DNA of 64,000 nucleotides from Roseitalea porphyridii (GCF_004331955.1 NZ_CP036532.1:1178001-1242000), one strand, 5' to 3'. Counted from the stretch's first letter, positions 16,364-25,783 are shown. A program made the numbers and translations. Notes: generated by a model from the sequence alone, not told the origin.

Positions 16364-17122
16364 TTGAAGGCATTCGGACAGACATTGAAGGCCTGGCGAA
16401 GCCGGCGGCGGATGAGCCAGATGGCGCTGGCGCTCGCCGCCGACGTCTCGACGCGGCACATCTCCTACCTCGAAACCTCAAAGGCGGCGCCGAGCCGCGA
16501 CATGGCGCTGCGCCTTGCCGAGGCGCTGAACGTGCCGGCTCATGCCCGCAATGACTGGCTGACGGCGGCGGGCTTCGCGCCGATCTATGAAAGCCGGCCG
16601 CTCGACAGCGCCGAACTTGCACCGTTCATGGAGGCCGTTACCCGCCTGCTGGATCGGCACGATCCCTATCCGGGCTGGGCGCTCGATCCGGACTGGCGGA
16701 TCGTGCTGTGCAATCGCGTCGGCGAAACGCTGCTGCGCCGCGTCGGCATCGCGCCGGGCGACAGCCTCGTTGCCGCCCTGGTTGACGACCCGACGCTCGG
16801 CGGCGCCCTTCTCAACTGGCGGGAGGCGACATTGACCCTGTCCCAACGGCTCGGCGCCGAGGCAAGACGGCGCAACGATGCCGAGACGGCGAAGGCGGCG
16901 GAGACGCTCGCCGCGCTCAGCGGCCAGAGCCCGCTTGCCGCGCCGGCGTCGGCCGCCGTCACCACGAGGCTCGGTATCAACGGGCGGGTGATCGAGCTCG
17001 TCTCGATCCAGGCGGCCTTCAACACCGCGAACGATCTGACGCTCGCGGATCTGCGAACGGAACTGTTCTTTCCCGTCGGCGCCGACAGCGAACGCAATCT
17101 TGCCGAGACGTTTCCGCCGTAA
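16364..17122 (+). CDS. XRE regulator with MmyB-type ligand-binding domain
   Basis: 252 residues from TTG 16364, chosen because GGAGG lies at correct spacing and the HTH starts right there (LKAFGQTLKAWRSRRRMSQM). HTH covers about 5-65, with TRHISYLETSKAAPSRDMAL. Residues 90-250 are the PAS-like MmyB domain (DPYPGWALDPDWRIVLCNRV; LRTELFFPVGADSERNL), reported to bind fatty-acyl-type ligands in related proteins. Divergent from the PaaI thioesterase, a plausible target. Confidence 0.88.
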   Translation: MKAFGQTLKAWRSRRRMSQMALALAADVSTRHISYLETSKAAPSRDMALRLAEALNVPAHARNDWLTAAGFAPIYESRPLDSAELAPFMEAVTRLLDRHDPYPGWALDPDWRIVLCNRVGETLLRRVGIAPGDSLVAALVDDPTLGGALLNWREATLTLSQRLGAEARRRNDAETAKAAETLAALSGQSPLAAPASAAVTTRLGINGRVIELVSIQAAFNTANDLTLADLRTELFFPVGADSERNLAETFPP

Positions 17123-17135
17123 GCCTTTAGCCCGA

Positions 17136-17723
17136 TCAGGCGGCGCGCTTTTGCGCCTCGAAATAGTGGTTCTCGCCCTCGTCGACATGTTCGGCGATCA
17201 CGTCCAGTCCCGCCTCGTCGAGAACGCGGATGTATTCCTCCGCCCCAAGCGACGACGACCGCCGGCCGGTCAGCACATCGTCCCAGGCGCAGGCCTGGCG
17301 CGGCGCAGTGAACAGGAACCGCCCCCCGGGCTTCAGCGCCCCGGCGACCTGTCCGATCAGGTCGCGCTGGGCGGTATCGGGCAAAAGGAACATCAGGCCG
17401 ATCGCGACGGCGCCGTCGAAGCGGCGACCGAAGAACCGGCTGCGTTCGGCCGGCTCGCATGCCACCTCGACATCGGGGAAACGCCGCCGGAACGCAGCGA
17501 CCAGCGCCGGCGAGGCATCGAGGGCGGATACGGTCAGGCCGGCGTCGAGCAGAGCGGCGGTGACCGGCTCGCCCGAACCGCAGCCGATATCGACAACCGT
17601 TCCAACGGCCGGAAGCGACGCCGCCCATTGGCGGACGATCGCGACGCCGGTGGTCGTGCGCGATCGCGCCGCCACGAACGCATCGGCGACCGCTTCATAG
17701 CCGTTGGACGTGTCGTCGATCAT
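17136..17723 (-). CDS. Class I SAM-dependent methyltransferase
   Basis: 195 residues from MIDDTSNGYEAVADAFVAAR. SAM-binding motif VVDIGCGSGEP at about 43-53, acidic post-I motif SALDASPALV, and LKPGGRFLFTAP as motif III/IV. Substrate unknown, probably a small molecule. Converges with the MmyB-type regulator gene and diverges from the VOC gene at 17899. Confidence 0.88.
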   Translation of the reverse strand: MIDDTSNGYEAVADAFVAARSRTTTGVAIVRQWAASLPAVGTVVDIGCGSGEPVTAALLDAGLTVSALDASPALVAAFRRRFPDVEVACEPAERSRFFGRRFDGAVAIGLMFLLPDTAQRDLIGQVAGALKPGGRFLFTAPRQACAWDDVLTGRRSSSLGAEEYIRVLDEAGLDVIAEHVDEGENHYFEAQKRAA

Positions 17724-17898
17724 CAGGTCTTTCCAATGCCGAGAGCCGCGGCAAGCACCGTTCGGTGACTTTGCATTCGACGAGCAGGTAAAACGCCCAC
17801 CTTGGCCGAACAATAACCTTCGACGTTATTGTCCTTCGGGCGGCTCCCTTGCCAAGTGGCGGCAGATGATTTGGCCAAGCCGACGGAGAACAGCCGCC

Positions 17899-18285
17899 AT
17901 GGTCCGCTTTCGCAAGACGACGCCGATCCTGCTTGCCGAGGACGTCAAGGCGTGCGCCGAATTCTGGACAGCGCTCGGGCTTCAGGTGCCCGTGACCGTG
18001 CCCGAAGGCGACGGCATTGGCTTTGCCATCATCGCCGGCGACGGCGTCGAGCTGATGTACCAGTCGTTTTCGTCGGCGCGCGCGCAAAGGCCCGAAGCGG
18101 TCGACCGCGTCGACCGCTCCGTCGTCTTCCTCGAGGTGACCTCGCTCGACGCGGTGCTCGCCGCGCTGCCTCAGACCGAGACCGTCGTGCCCGATCACGT
18201 CACCGACTATGGGGCGCGCGAAATCTATGTGCGCGATCCGGCCGGCAACCTGATCGGCTTTTCGCAGTTCGGCTGGCAGGAGTGA
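17899..18285 (+). CDS. VOC/bleomycin-resistance-like protein
   Basis: 128 residues from MVRFRKTTPILLAEDVKACA, with GGAGA upstream. VOC fold: VKACAEFWTALGL helix and the final strand REIYVRDPAGNLIGFSQF with an Asp-Pro-(Ala)-Gly-Asn turn. Small-molecule binding or dioxygenase/isomerase activity cannot be told apart here. No partner gene is obvious. Confidence 0.85.
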   Translation: MVRFRKTTPILLAEDVKACAEFWTALGLQVPVTVPEGDGIGFAIIAGDGVELMYQSFSSARAQRPEAVDRVDRSVVFLEVTSLDAVLAALPQTETVVPDHVTDYGAREIYVRDPAGNLIGFSQFGWQE

Positions 18286-18379
18286 GGCAGGAGACCGGCG
18301 CCGCGACACGGTCTCGCCCTCATGATCGGCGCATCTGCGCCCGACGATCCGATCCGAAACCATTCGACGAGAAACAAGC

Positions 18380-19384
18380 ATGAGAATCCTGCGTGTCCTG
18401 CTGGCGATATTCGTCGCCATCGCTCTGGGGCTCTATCTCAACAACGCGTCCTGGCTGGCGCCTGCCCCCGAGGGCGAACCGAAGCTCTATGCCCATCGCG
18501 GCGTGCATCAGCCCTATGAGCGGGCCGGACTGACCAACGACACCTGCACGGCCGAGCGCATGCTGCCGCCCGCCCACGACTATCTGGAGAACACGATTGC
18601 CAGCATGGAGGCCGCCTTCGCCTACGGCGCCGACCGTATTGAGATGGACATCTACCGGACCGCGGACGGCGACTGGGCCGTCTTCCACGATTACGGCCTT
18701 GCCTGCCGGACCGACGGAGAGGGCCGCATCCGCGACCACACCATGGCTACGCTCAGGACGCTCGATATCGGCCATGGCTATACCGCCGATGGCGGGCAGA
18801 CCTATCCGTTCCGGGGACGCTTCGTCGGCGCGATGCCGTCGCTGGCCGACGTGCTGACCCGTTTCCCGGACGAGGCCTTCGAACTGCATGCGAAGGGCGC
18901 CACTGCCGAGGAGGCCGACGCGCTCTGGGCCTATTTGCGGGAGATCGGGAACGTGAATGTCTCGCGCCTGACGGTCTTCGCGCTTCCGGCCTTCGACGCG
19001 CGTTGGAACGAACTCGACAACGGCGTGCCGGTGATCGGCAAGCACCGGGCGGCAGCGTGCGTCCGATCATACCTGCTCACCGGATGGACCGGGCGCCTGC
19101 CGGCCGCCTGCAATATGGGGATCGTCGTTCCGCAGGACATCGCCTGGCTGTTCTGGGGCTGGCCGGACCGGCTGCAGCAGCGCTTTGCCGACACGCCCGG
19201 CGGCGTCATGCTGATCGGCCCGGCGCTCAAGGAGAACGGCTCACGCGCCATCGACAGCCTCGAGGAACTGGCGCGCGTGCCCGACAGCTTTGCCGGCTGG
19301 ATCTACACCAACCGCATCGAACTGATCGGCCCGGCCATCGAGGCGCGTTCGGATGGTCGATCAACAAGTGCAGCGATGCGGTGA
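18380..19384 (+). CDS. Glycerophosphodiester phosphodiesterase family protein
   Basis: 334 residues. An N-terminal hydrophobic anchor or signal (RVLLAIFVAIALGLYLNNA) places it at or outside the inner membrane. Family motifs: AHRG (about 38-41), LENTIASMEAAFAYGADRIE with metal ligand E.D (EMDIY), and VFHD. Hydrolyses glycerophosphodiesters to glycerol-3-phosphate plus alcohol. Seven-plus conserved positions are present so it looks active. Stands alone. Confidence 0.88.
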   Translation: MRILRVLLAIFVAIALGLYLNNASWLAPAPEGEPKLYAHRGVHQPYERAGLTNDTCTAERMLPPAHDYLENTIASMEAAFAYGADRIEMDIYRTADGDWAVFHDYGLACRTDGEGRIRDHTMATLRTLDIGHGYTADGGQTYPFRGRFVGAMPSLADVLTRFPDEAFELHAKGATAEEADALWAYLREIGNVNVSRLTVFALPAFDARWNELDNGVPVIGKHRAAACVRSYLLTGWTGRLPAACNMGIVVPQDIAWLFWGWPDRLQQRFADTPGGVMLIGPALKENGSRAIDSLEELARVPDSFAGWIYTNRIELIGPAIEARSDGRSTSAAMR

Positions 19385-19548
19385 TCCCGACAGACGTTTC
19401 AATGCGAAACACCTTCCTGCTCCGCTTACACATCACGAAACACGGCTCTTTTTGAAGAGGTTTGAGCACTCGATCCCTTCGTTTGAATGCTTTGCGGTGC
19501 GGGCATAAGAACCGTCACAGGAGTTCTTGCTGGGCAAAAAGGTGAACC

Positions 19549-19986
19549 ATGTTTGAGACATTGCTGATTGTGGCCATCGGCTTTGCCGGCGGCATCGCCG
19601 TCGGGACACAGGCGCCCATTGCCGGCGCGATGGGCCACCGCATCGGCGGCGCGGCCGGCAGCCTGATCGTTCATCTGGGCGGCGCGGTGGCCTCGCTCGC
19701 GCTGCTGATCGCCCGCGGCGGCGAAGGCATTCGTGAGTGGCGCAGCCTGCCCTGGTACATGCTCGGCAGCGGCGTGTTCGGGCTGATCCTTTACCTGTCG
19801 CTGAGCCAGACCATACCGAGGCTCGGCGCCACCACGGCGATCACGCTGGTCGTCGTCGGCCAGCTCGTCGCCGGCATGATCATCGACCATTTCGGTCTGT
19901 TCGACGTGCAGGTCCGGAGCGTCGACCTGCAAAGGGTCCTGGCGACCCTGCTGCTGCTCGTCGGTGCCTATCTGATGTTGCGATGA
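19549..19986 (+). CDS. YdcZ/DUF606-type DMT transporter
   Basis: 145 residues with about five transmembrane segments. It begins ETLLIVAIGFAGGIAVGTQAP and has the family's N-terminal helix with GxxxG-like packing, and it ends LATLLLLVGAYLML. These half-size transporters of the drug/metabolite superfamily usually dimerise; substrate unknown. AAAAGGTG precedes the ATG. The 160-nt upstream gap holds only a short inverted repeat (AAGAAC/GTTCTT). Confidence 0.8.
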   Translation: MFETLLIVAIGFAGGIAVGTQAPIAGAMGHRIGGAAGSLIVHLGGAVASLALLIARGGEGIREWRSLPWYMLGSGVFGLILYLSLSQTIPRLGATTAITLVVVGQLVAGMIIDHFGLFDVQVRSVDLQRVLATLLLLVGAYLMLR

Positions 19987-20050
19987 GACGTCATGAAGAC
20001 CTCCATGCATGATCCGGGCGGATCGTAGGCTTTCTGTCACCGTTCATTTT

Positions 20051-20560
20051 TCAGCGCGAAACGGCGAAGCTGATCTCTCCGGCCACCGGGGCATTTCGCG
20101 CCAGTTCATGCTGATAGAGCGCCATCCGGGCATGCCGACCCCGATCCGGACCGAACAGGTCGAAAAGCAGGTCGGAAGCGCCGTCGAGCACCGCCGGCGC
20201 ATCCCGAAAGCCGGGAGCGGCATTGACATAGCCCACGAGCCTTACGGGCCGCTCGATGTGTCGGAGATCGCCCAGAACAGTCTTGGCAAGGGCCAGGTGG
20301 TTGAGCATCATCTGACGCGCCGAAGCATAGCCGTCCTCGATGGTGAGTTCGGCGCCCAGCTTTCCGGGCATGTCGATGATATCTTGCCCGTCGTCGCTTC
20401 TGACTGTGCCGTATGTGCCCGACAGATAGAGCAGCCCGGCATGCACGACGCCTGGTGCGAAACGGCCGATCGGCATTGGCGGCACCGGCAGGCGCAGACC
20501 GTTCTGCGCAAGCCTTTCCTCGAGTGTGCCGGGGTCGAACATCTGCCCGTTCTCCTTCAC
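20051..20560 (-). CDS. RidA-family protein
   Basis: 169 residues. Core motifs of the RidA/YjgF family: VVHAGLLYLSGTYGTVR, ASARQMMLNHLALAKTVLGD and VGYVNAAPGF. RidA proteins hydrolyse reactive enamine/imine products of PLP enzymes, or act as deaminase relatives. Translation is coupled by an ATGA overlap to the PLP aminotransferase upstream, which supports an imine-quenching or pathway role. The usual catalytic Arg near residue 105 is best matched by the ERPVRLVGY segment. Confidence 0.88.
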   Translation of the reverse strand: MKENGQMFDPGTLEERLAQNGLRLPVPPMPIGRFAPGVVHAGLLYLSGTYGTVRSDDGQDIIDMPGKLGAELTIEDGYASARQMMLNHLALAKTVLGDLRHIERPVRLVGYVNAAPGFRDAPAVLDGASDLLFDLFGPDRGRHARMALYQHELARNAPVAGEISFAVSR

Positions 20561-21726
20561 GCCGCACCGAGCGCCCGGTGAACGATCGCCCCCATGCCGC
20601 GAAGGCGCTCGACCGGCTCGTTGGAAAACACGAAACGAATGTACTGGTCACCGTGGTCGACGCCCCAGCCGGCCATCGCGGTCGCGGCGATGCCATGCTC
20701 CATCAGGCGCGCAGATGCCGTTGCACCGGTATGGCCGAAGTCGGTCACCCGCATGAGCAGGGACCAGCCGCCCGCAGGCACGCCGACCGGCATGCCGTCC
20801 AACTCTTCCAACAGGACATCGCGGCGACGCTGCAGTTCGGAGACATAGGCCGGCAGGGTCTCGACGGACCGTTCCAGCGCCAGCGCGGCCGCGTCCTGGG
20901 CGATGCCAACGGGCACGACGACATTCGCCAGGTTGACGGCGATCAGGTCCTCCATCAGCGGCTCGGGCGCCACGATCCACCCCACCCGCCAGCCGATCAT
21001 GCGCAGTTCCTTGGACGCACTGCCGACGGTGATCGTGCGCTCGGCCATGCCGGGCAATCCCGCCGCATGCAGCACCGGCCTACCATCAAACACCAGCCGT
21101 TCCATTGCCGCATCGACGATGAGCAGCAGATCTTTGGCGACGCACAGCTCCGCGACGAGCGCCCAGTCGTCAGCGTCCAGCCAGCCGCCCGACGGCATGG
21201 ACGGGGACGTCAGAAGCATCGCCCGGCTCTCCGGGCCGACCGCCTCGCGCAGTGCCTGCCGGTCCAGGCGCCACGCGCCACCCGGCGTGAAGATGAAGGG
21301 AACAAAGCGCGGCACGCCGCCGGCCAGGTGGACCCGGTTGATCAGACCCGCATAGGTCGGGTCGGTGACGACCACTTCGTCGCCCGTGTCGACCGTGGCC
21401 AGAAGCACGTTGAGAACGCCGGACAGCCCGCCCGCGCAGATCAGGCAGTTGCGATCCCCATCGTAGCGGACGCCCGACAGGGCGGAGACATGGTCGGCCG
21501 CTACGCTGCGAAGTCGCGTCTGACCGATGAAGGGCAGATAGCTGTTGTCCTCATCGCGATCGACGGCTTCCCTGGTACGGGCAAGTGCGACTGGATCGAC
21601 GGGTATATCGACATCGAGGTTCTCCAGCCGCAACAGATCGGCCGAGGAGGCGTCGGCGACGCGCCCAACGGCATCGACGCCGATACCGGCTATGTGAGCA
21701 AGTCGTGCGGGCCGCCTGCGGGCCAT
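20557..21726 (-). CDS. PLP-dependent class I/II aminotransferase
   Basis: 389 residues from the ATG at 21726, with AAGGAAACG upstream; a longer frame to 21840 is not needed. Fold type I: ICAGGLSGVLNVLLAT near the cofactor phosphate, DAAMERLVF with the pyridine-binding Asp region, and SASKELRMIGWRVGW with the Schiff-base Lys. Transfers an amino group between unknown substrates. Forms an operon with RidA and is divergent from a GntR/FCD regulator, the likely controller. The GntR gene is itself coupled to an old-yellow enzyme. Confidence 0.9.
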   Translation of the reverse strand: MARRRPARLAHIAGIGVDAVGRVADASSADLLRLENLDVDIPVDPVALARTREAVDRDEDNSYLPFIGQTRLRSVAADHVSALSGVRYDGDRNCLICAGGLSGVLNVLLATVDTGDEVVVTDPTYAGLINRVHLAGGVPRFVPFIFTPGGAWRLDRQALREAVGPESRAMLLTSPSMPSGGWLDADDWALVAELCVAKDLLLIVDAAMERLVFDGRPVLHAAGLPGMAERTITVGSASKELRMIGWRVGWIVAPEPLMEDLIAVNLANVVVPVGIAQDAAALALERSVETLPAYVSELQRRRDVLLEELDGMPVGVPAGGWSLLMRVTDFGHTGATASARLMEHGIAATAMAGWGVDHGDQYIRFVFSNEPVERLRGMGAIVHRALGAA

Positions 21727-21784
21727 GACCGTTTCCTTCCATGTCTCTGCGCCGCTCGGCCAGTTTCGGCGGGCACTACAACAG

Positions 21785-21820
21785 TGTATCCTTCTTGAGT
21801 AAATTGGATACAAATTGACA
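21785..21820. promoter_or_regulatory. Divergent control region: inverted repeat and candidate promoter
   Basis: TGTATCC (21785-21791) and GGATACA (21806-21812) form a seven-base inverted repeat. Within it, TTGGATACAA resembles the TTGTATACAA-type sites of FCD-type GntR regulators. TTGACA at 21815-21820 with CATAGG 17 bases on is a candidate promoter for gntR. Lies between aminotransferase and gntR genes. Confidence 0.4.
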
Positions 21821-21849
21821 GTTTGTGTCAAGGTCGCCATAGGAGACCG

Positions 21850-22551
21850 ATGAGCACATCACCGTCATCCCGGATGTTGTTGGAACGCCAGCGCGGCGCG
21901 CAGGCCGGCGAGATCGCGGCAAGGCTGCGCGACGAGATCGTCTCGGGCGCGATCGAGGGCGGCGCGCGGCTCGGTCAGGACGCGCTCGCCGCGCGGTTCA
22001 GCGTCAGCCGCATGCCGGTGCGCGAGGCGTTGCGCCTTCTGGAAGCGCAGGGGCTGGTCGATGTGCCGCCGAACCGTTCGGCCATCGTGGCGCGGTTGAG
22101 CCGCGACGATCTTGTCGACATTTTCGACATGCGCGCGTGCGCCGAACCGCTGGCGCTCGGGCTTGCCCTGCCGCACCTGACCAACGCACAGATCGACCGC
22201 GCCGCCGAAATCCAGCGCGAGATCGAGAACGCGCCGCTCGACCGGTTCGGCGACCTCAATGCCGAATTCCACCGGACGCTGCATGCGCCCTGCGGCCGGC
22301 CGCGCCTTCTGGCCCATATCGAGAGCCTGAACGCGCTCGCCGACCGCTATCTGCGGCTCGCCATCGGCACGATGGACCATCAGGGCCCGTCCGATGACGA
22401 ACACCACGCGTTGCTGGAGGCCTGCCGCGCCCGCGACGAGGCCAGTGCCCGCGCCGTCCTGACAGCGCATATCATGCGGGCGCGCGACGCGCTCGCGGCG
22501 GCTTTCGACGAGCGGGCGCATGAGCCCGACCGAGAGGACGCGTCCTTGTGA
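21850..22551 (+). CDS. GntR-family regulator with FCD domain
   Basis: 233 residues from ATG 21850, preceded by GGAGA. Winged helix at about 15-80 (IAARLRDEIVSGAIEGGARL, FSVSRMPVREALRLLEAQGL). The all-helical FCD effector domain follows with metal-ligand-like residues (FDMRACAEPLAL, FHRTLHAPCGRP, DEHHALLEACRARD). Likely senses an acid or amino-acid metabolite and controls the divergent aminotransferase-ridA pair and its own operon with the flavin reductase. Confidence 0.9.
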   Translation: MSTSPSSRMLLERQRGAQAGEIAARLRDEIVSGAIEGGARLGQDALAARFSVSRMPVREALRLLEAQGLVDVPPNRSAIVARLSRDDLVDIFDMRACAEPLALGLALPHLTNAQIDRAAEIQREIENAPLDRFGDLNAEFHRTLHAPCGRPRLLAHIESLNALADRYLRLAIGTMDHQGPSDDEHHALLEACRARDEASARAVLTAHIMRARDALAAAFDERAHEPDREDASL

Positions 22552-23753
22552 TGGATTTGGAAGACCGGGAGCCGCGCGCCCTGTTCCGACCCCTCACGCT
22601 GCCCTGCGGCGCGGTTCTGAAGACCCGCATCGCCAAGGCGGCGATGTCGGATTCGCTGGGCGACGGGCGCGGCGCGCCGACGAACGCGCAGATGCGCCTT
22701 TACGAACGCTGGGCCGAAGGCGGCGCGGCGCTGTCGATCGTCGGCGAGGTGCAGGGCGATCCGCGCTTCGCCGAAAAGCCGGGCAATCTCGTGCTGGCCC
22801 CGGAGATGGACGAAGCCCGCTTTGCCGAACTCGCCCGGCGCGGCGGCGCCAATGGGTGCGCCTTGTTCGCTCAGCTCGGCCATGCCGGCGCCATGGCGCA
22901 TCCGCCGATCTCCACCCCGAAGGGGCCCTCGGCGCTCGACCTGCCGGGCCTGACCTGCGAAGCCCTGACGCCGGCCGAGATCGAGGCGTTGCCGGCCGGC
23001 TTCGCCCGCACCGCCGCGATGGCGCAAAGGCTCGGCTTCGCCGGCGTGCAGGTCCATGCCGCGCACGGTTTTCTCTTCAGCCAGTTCCTGTCGCCGCTGT
23101 TCAACCGGCGTACGGACCGCTGGGGCGGGTCCCTCGCCAATCGCATGCGCGTGCTTGCCGAGACCATCGCCGCGGTGCGTGCGGCGGTGGGTCCCACCTT
23201 TCCGGTCGCGCTCAAACTCAACGCCACCGACCAGCTCGACGGCGGGCTGACCGAGGCCGAGGCGCTCGACATCATCGCCGCGCTCGACGGCGCCGGCCTC
23301 GATCTGATCGATATCAGTGGCGGCACCTATTTCCCCGGCGCGGCCTCCGCCTCGGATCGGCGCCAGAGCGGTCCCTATTTCGTCGATTTCGCAAGGCGGG
23401 CACGGGCCAGGACAACCGTGCCGCTGATGGTCACCGGCGGCTTCAAGCGGCGGACCGAGGCCATCGCAGCCGTGACGAGCGGGACGACTGACATGGTCGG
23501 GCTTGCCCGGGCGCTGGTGCTCGATCCGGACCTGCCGAACCGGTGGCGCATGGTGGAGGGCGACGATCCGGCCTTTCCGCGTTTCGCGTCGAGCCCCGAC
23601 GGCGGCGTCACCGCCTGGTACACGATGCGGCTGACGGCGCTTGGCGAGGATCGCGTGCCGGACGACACGCTCGACGCGCATGCGGCGCTCGCCGCCTACG
23701 AGGCGCGCGATGCGAATCGGGTGGCGAGCTGGAACGCACGGTTTGCCGGGTAA
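22551..23753 (+). CDS. NADH:flavin oxidoreductase (old yellow enzyme family)
   Basis: 400 residues. The ATG at 22551 overlaps the gntR stop (TGATG); a GTG at 22548 is an alternative. FMN-binding TIM barrel: RIAKAAMSDSLG, QLGHAGAMAH, VQVHAAHGFLFSQFLSP with the His-x-x-His-like pair, and MVTGGF near the phosphate site, VGLARALVLDP at the end. Reduces activated C=C bonds or N-demethylates. It is about 400 residues, so it lacks the second flavin/Fe-S half found in 2,4-dienoyl-CoA reductase types. Confidence 0.9.
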   Translation: MDLEDREPRALFRPLTLPCGAVLKTRIAKAAMSDSLGDGRGAPTNAQMRLYERWAEGGAALSIVGEVQGDPRFAEKPGNLVLAPEMDEARFAELARRGGANGCALFAQLGHAGAMAHPPISTPKGPSALDLPGLTCEALTPAEIEALPAGFARTAAMAQRLGFAGVQVHAAHGFLFSQFLSPLFNRRTDRWGGSLANRMRVLAETIAAVRAAVGPTFPVALKLNATDQLDGGLTEAEALDIIAALDGAGLDLIDISGGTYFPGAASASDRRQSGPYFVDFARRARARTTVPLMVTGGFKRRTEAIAAVTSGTTDMVGLARALVLDPDLPNRWRMVEGDDPAFPRFASSPDGGVTAWYTMRLTALGEDRVPDDTLDAHAALAAYEARDANRVASWNARFAG

Positions 23754-23793
23754 GGTGACGTGCGCGCCGCTCTGCGTCACCGGGCGAACACGA

Positions 23794-24645
23794 TCACGTC
23801 AAGCTTCGCGCCCAGTCATGCAGCCGCCTGACCGGCGCGGCGCCCCGGTCGGCGCGGCGCGTCACCAGATGATAGGTGGCGTTTCCCGGCGCGGTCCGGC
23901 GGGCCAGCACGCGCAGCCCCGGCCGGCCGCCGACATTGCAGGCGCGCACGCTGGCAATGCCATGGCCGAGTTCGGCGGCCCGCAGGCTCGCCGCATCGTC
24001 GCTCACGCGCGGTCCCCACGCGACGGCCTCAGGCGAGACGGTCAGTGCCTCAAGCCAGACCGGCCACTCCTCGAGGCCCGGCTGACAGATCAGCGGCTGG
24101 CTGCGCAGCAATGCGGCCGGGTTGTCGGTGGTCCGCGCGGTCGAAGCGACCAGCGCGATCTCCGAGGGCACCAGCGGCGTCGCCATCAGATCGGCGGCGA
24201 ACGATGCGCCGTAGCGGATGGCGATGTCGGACGCCGTCCAGCCGCGCGTCTCCTCGAAGGGCGTGGCCGCCGTGACGAGGTCGACCGCGAAAGGCGCGGC
24301 CAGCGTCCGGATCGCCTCCAGCCGTGGCATCAGCCAGGCATCGGCGAAGGCGGGCGTGGCATGCAGGCGCAGCACACGGTCGCGCCCTTTCGGCGCCAGT
24401 GCGTCCTCGATCGCGCCAAGATGCGGGTGCACCTGTTCGTAAAGGGCGAGGCCGTCGCTCGTCGGCACGAGCTTGCGGCCGCGCCGCGTCACCAGCGTAC
24501 GACCGAGATGGACCTCGAGTGCCGCAATGCGCTGGCTGACCGCGCCGGGCGTCACGTTCAGCCGCTCGGCGGCCTCGGCCGCGCTCGCGCCGCGGGCGAT
24601 CTCCGCGAAGGTTCTGAGCGCGTCGAAGGGCAGGCGTGAGGTCAT
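23794..24645 (-). CDS. LysR-family transcriptional regulator (GcvA-like)
   Basis: 283 residues. N-terminal HTH at about 5-63 (FDALRTFAEIARGASAAEAA; VTPGAVSQRIAALEVHLGR), then a substrate-binding domain with PAFADAWLMPRLEAI, the usual GcvA-type hinge. Diverges from the EamA exporter gene; a perfect 17-bp palindrome with T-N11-A lies between them, so it very probably regulates that exporter. Confidence 0.9.
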   Translation of the reverse strand: MTSRLPFDALRTFAEIARGASAAEAAERLNVTPGAVSQRIAALEVHLGRTLVTRRGRKLVPTSDGLALYEQVHPHLGAIEDALAPKGRDRVLRLHATPAFADAWLMPRLEAIRTLAAPFAVDLVTAATPFEETRGWTASDIAIRYGASFAADLMATPLVPSEIALVASTARTTDNPAALLRSQPLICQPGLEEWPVWLEALTVSPEAVAWGPRVSDDAASLRAAELGHGIASVRACNVGGRPGLRVLARRTAPGNATYHLVTRRADRGAAPVRRLHDWARSLT

Positions 24646-24652
24646 GAAAACA

Positions 24653-24669
24653 GTTTAGCATGGCTAAAC
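24653..24669. promoter_or_regulatory. LysR-type operator palindrome
   Basis: GTTTAGC-ATG-GCTAAAC, perfect seven-base arms and T-N11-A spacing, eight bases upstream of the lysR start and 47 upstream of the EamA gene. A canonical LysR autoregulatory site by position and form. Confidence 0.6.
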
Positions 24670-24715
24670 CCGGCGTCGAGTGATCTCGCTTGTCCGGCGG
24701 ACGATCCGGCCCGAA

Positions 24716-25621
24716 ATGGCCGCCATGACCGATCCGCGCACGCCGCTCACCTTGTCCTCGGCCCTCCTGCTTGTCGTCGTCTTCGCCGCCTTCGGCGCGC
24801 AGCAGACGGCCGTCAAGCTCGCCGTCGCCGATATCGGCCCGATCATGCAGGCGGCATTGCGCTCGGCCGGCGGCGCGGCGCTGCTCGCCCTCTGGTTCGT
24901 CCTGCGCCGCACCAACCCGTTCGCCGCGCCTCTTGCGCTGTCCGTGCTGCTCGGCGTCCTGTTCGCCGTCGATTTCGGCCTTCTTTATGTCGGCATCGCG
25001 CTGACCTCGGCGAGCCATGCGACGGTGCTCTATTACACCGCGCCGATGATGATCGCGCTCGCGGCCATGACAGCCATTGCCGACGAGCCCTTCGACGCCG
25101 GCAAGATCGCCGGCATCGCCATCGCCTTTGCGGGTGTGGCCATTGTCGCGCTGATCCGACCGTCCGGCGGAACGGGCGGGGCGACGCTTGCCGGCGATCT
25201 TCTGTGCCTTGGCGCGGCGGCGGCCTGGGCGCTGACCGTGCTCACCATCCGTGCAACCCGCCTTAAGTCCGTCGACGCCTCGGTCGTGCTGTTCCATCAA
25301 CTGTTCTGGTCGGTGCCGCTGCTGGCGGCGACGGCTTTTGTCCGGGGCGATGCGACCCTCCGCTGGAGCGCCACGGCGCTCGGCTCGCTTGCCTTCCAGA
25401 CCGTTGCCGTGGCCTTTATCGGCTATCTGGTCTTCTTCCGGCTGATCCAGCTTCATCCGGCCTCGCAGGTCTCGGCGATGAGCTTCCTGGCGCCGCTCTT
25501 CGGCGTGCTCAGCGCCTGGGCCGTACTTGGCGAGAGACTGACGCCGGGCTTTGCCGCCGGCGCCGGGGCCATCCTGGTCGGGCTTTGTCTGACGAACCGG
25601 TCCCGACGGGGCCTTTCGTGA
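24716..25621 (+). CDS. EamA/DMT-family transporter
   Basis: 301 residues, ten predicted hydrophobic segments in two five-helix EamA repeats (first TAVKLAVADIGPIMQAALRS, second from GDLLCLGAAAAWALTVL). It ends in the typical SFLAPLFGVLSAWAVLGERL. A metabolite exporter; substrate unknown. Start at ATG 24716 or 24725, both close to GCCCGAAATGG. Controlled, by position, by the divergent LysR. Confidence 0.88.
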   Translation: MAAMTDPRTPLTLSSALLLVVVFAAFGAQQTAVKLAVADIGPIMQAALRSAGGAALLALWFVLRRTNPFAAPLALSVLLGVLFAVDFGLLYVGIALTSASHATVLYYTAPMMIALAAMTAIADEPFDAGKIAGIAIAFAGVAIVALIRPSGGTGGATLAGDLLCLGAAAAWALTVLTIRATRLKSVDASVVLFHQLFWSVPLLAATAFVRGDATLRWSATALGSLAFQTVAVAFIGYLVFFRLIQLHPASQVSAMSFLAPLFGVLSAWAVLGERLTPGFAAGAGAILVGLCLTNRSRRGLS

Positions 25622-25783
25622 GCGCGGCCGCGTCGTCGGTGAGCCCCATACGGCGGCGCTTCGAGATCCCGCGCCGATCGCGGCCAGGGTTTTGGCGCTC
25701 GCCAGCAGAAAACCGGGGAAGAAAGAAGGAACCCCGCCGTCGAGACTCAAGCGGTACCATTGTCAGAAGGCCAGATTCCAATT

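Noticed and set aside
24050-25750. 566-codon minus-strand frame
   Set aside because: Runs across the lysR and EamA genes in the wrong frame; Arg/Gly/Gln-rich shadow.
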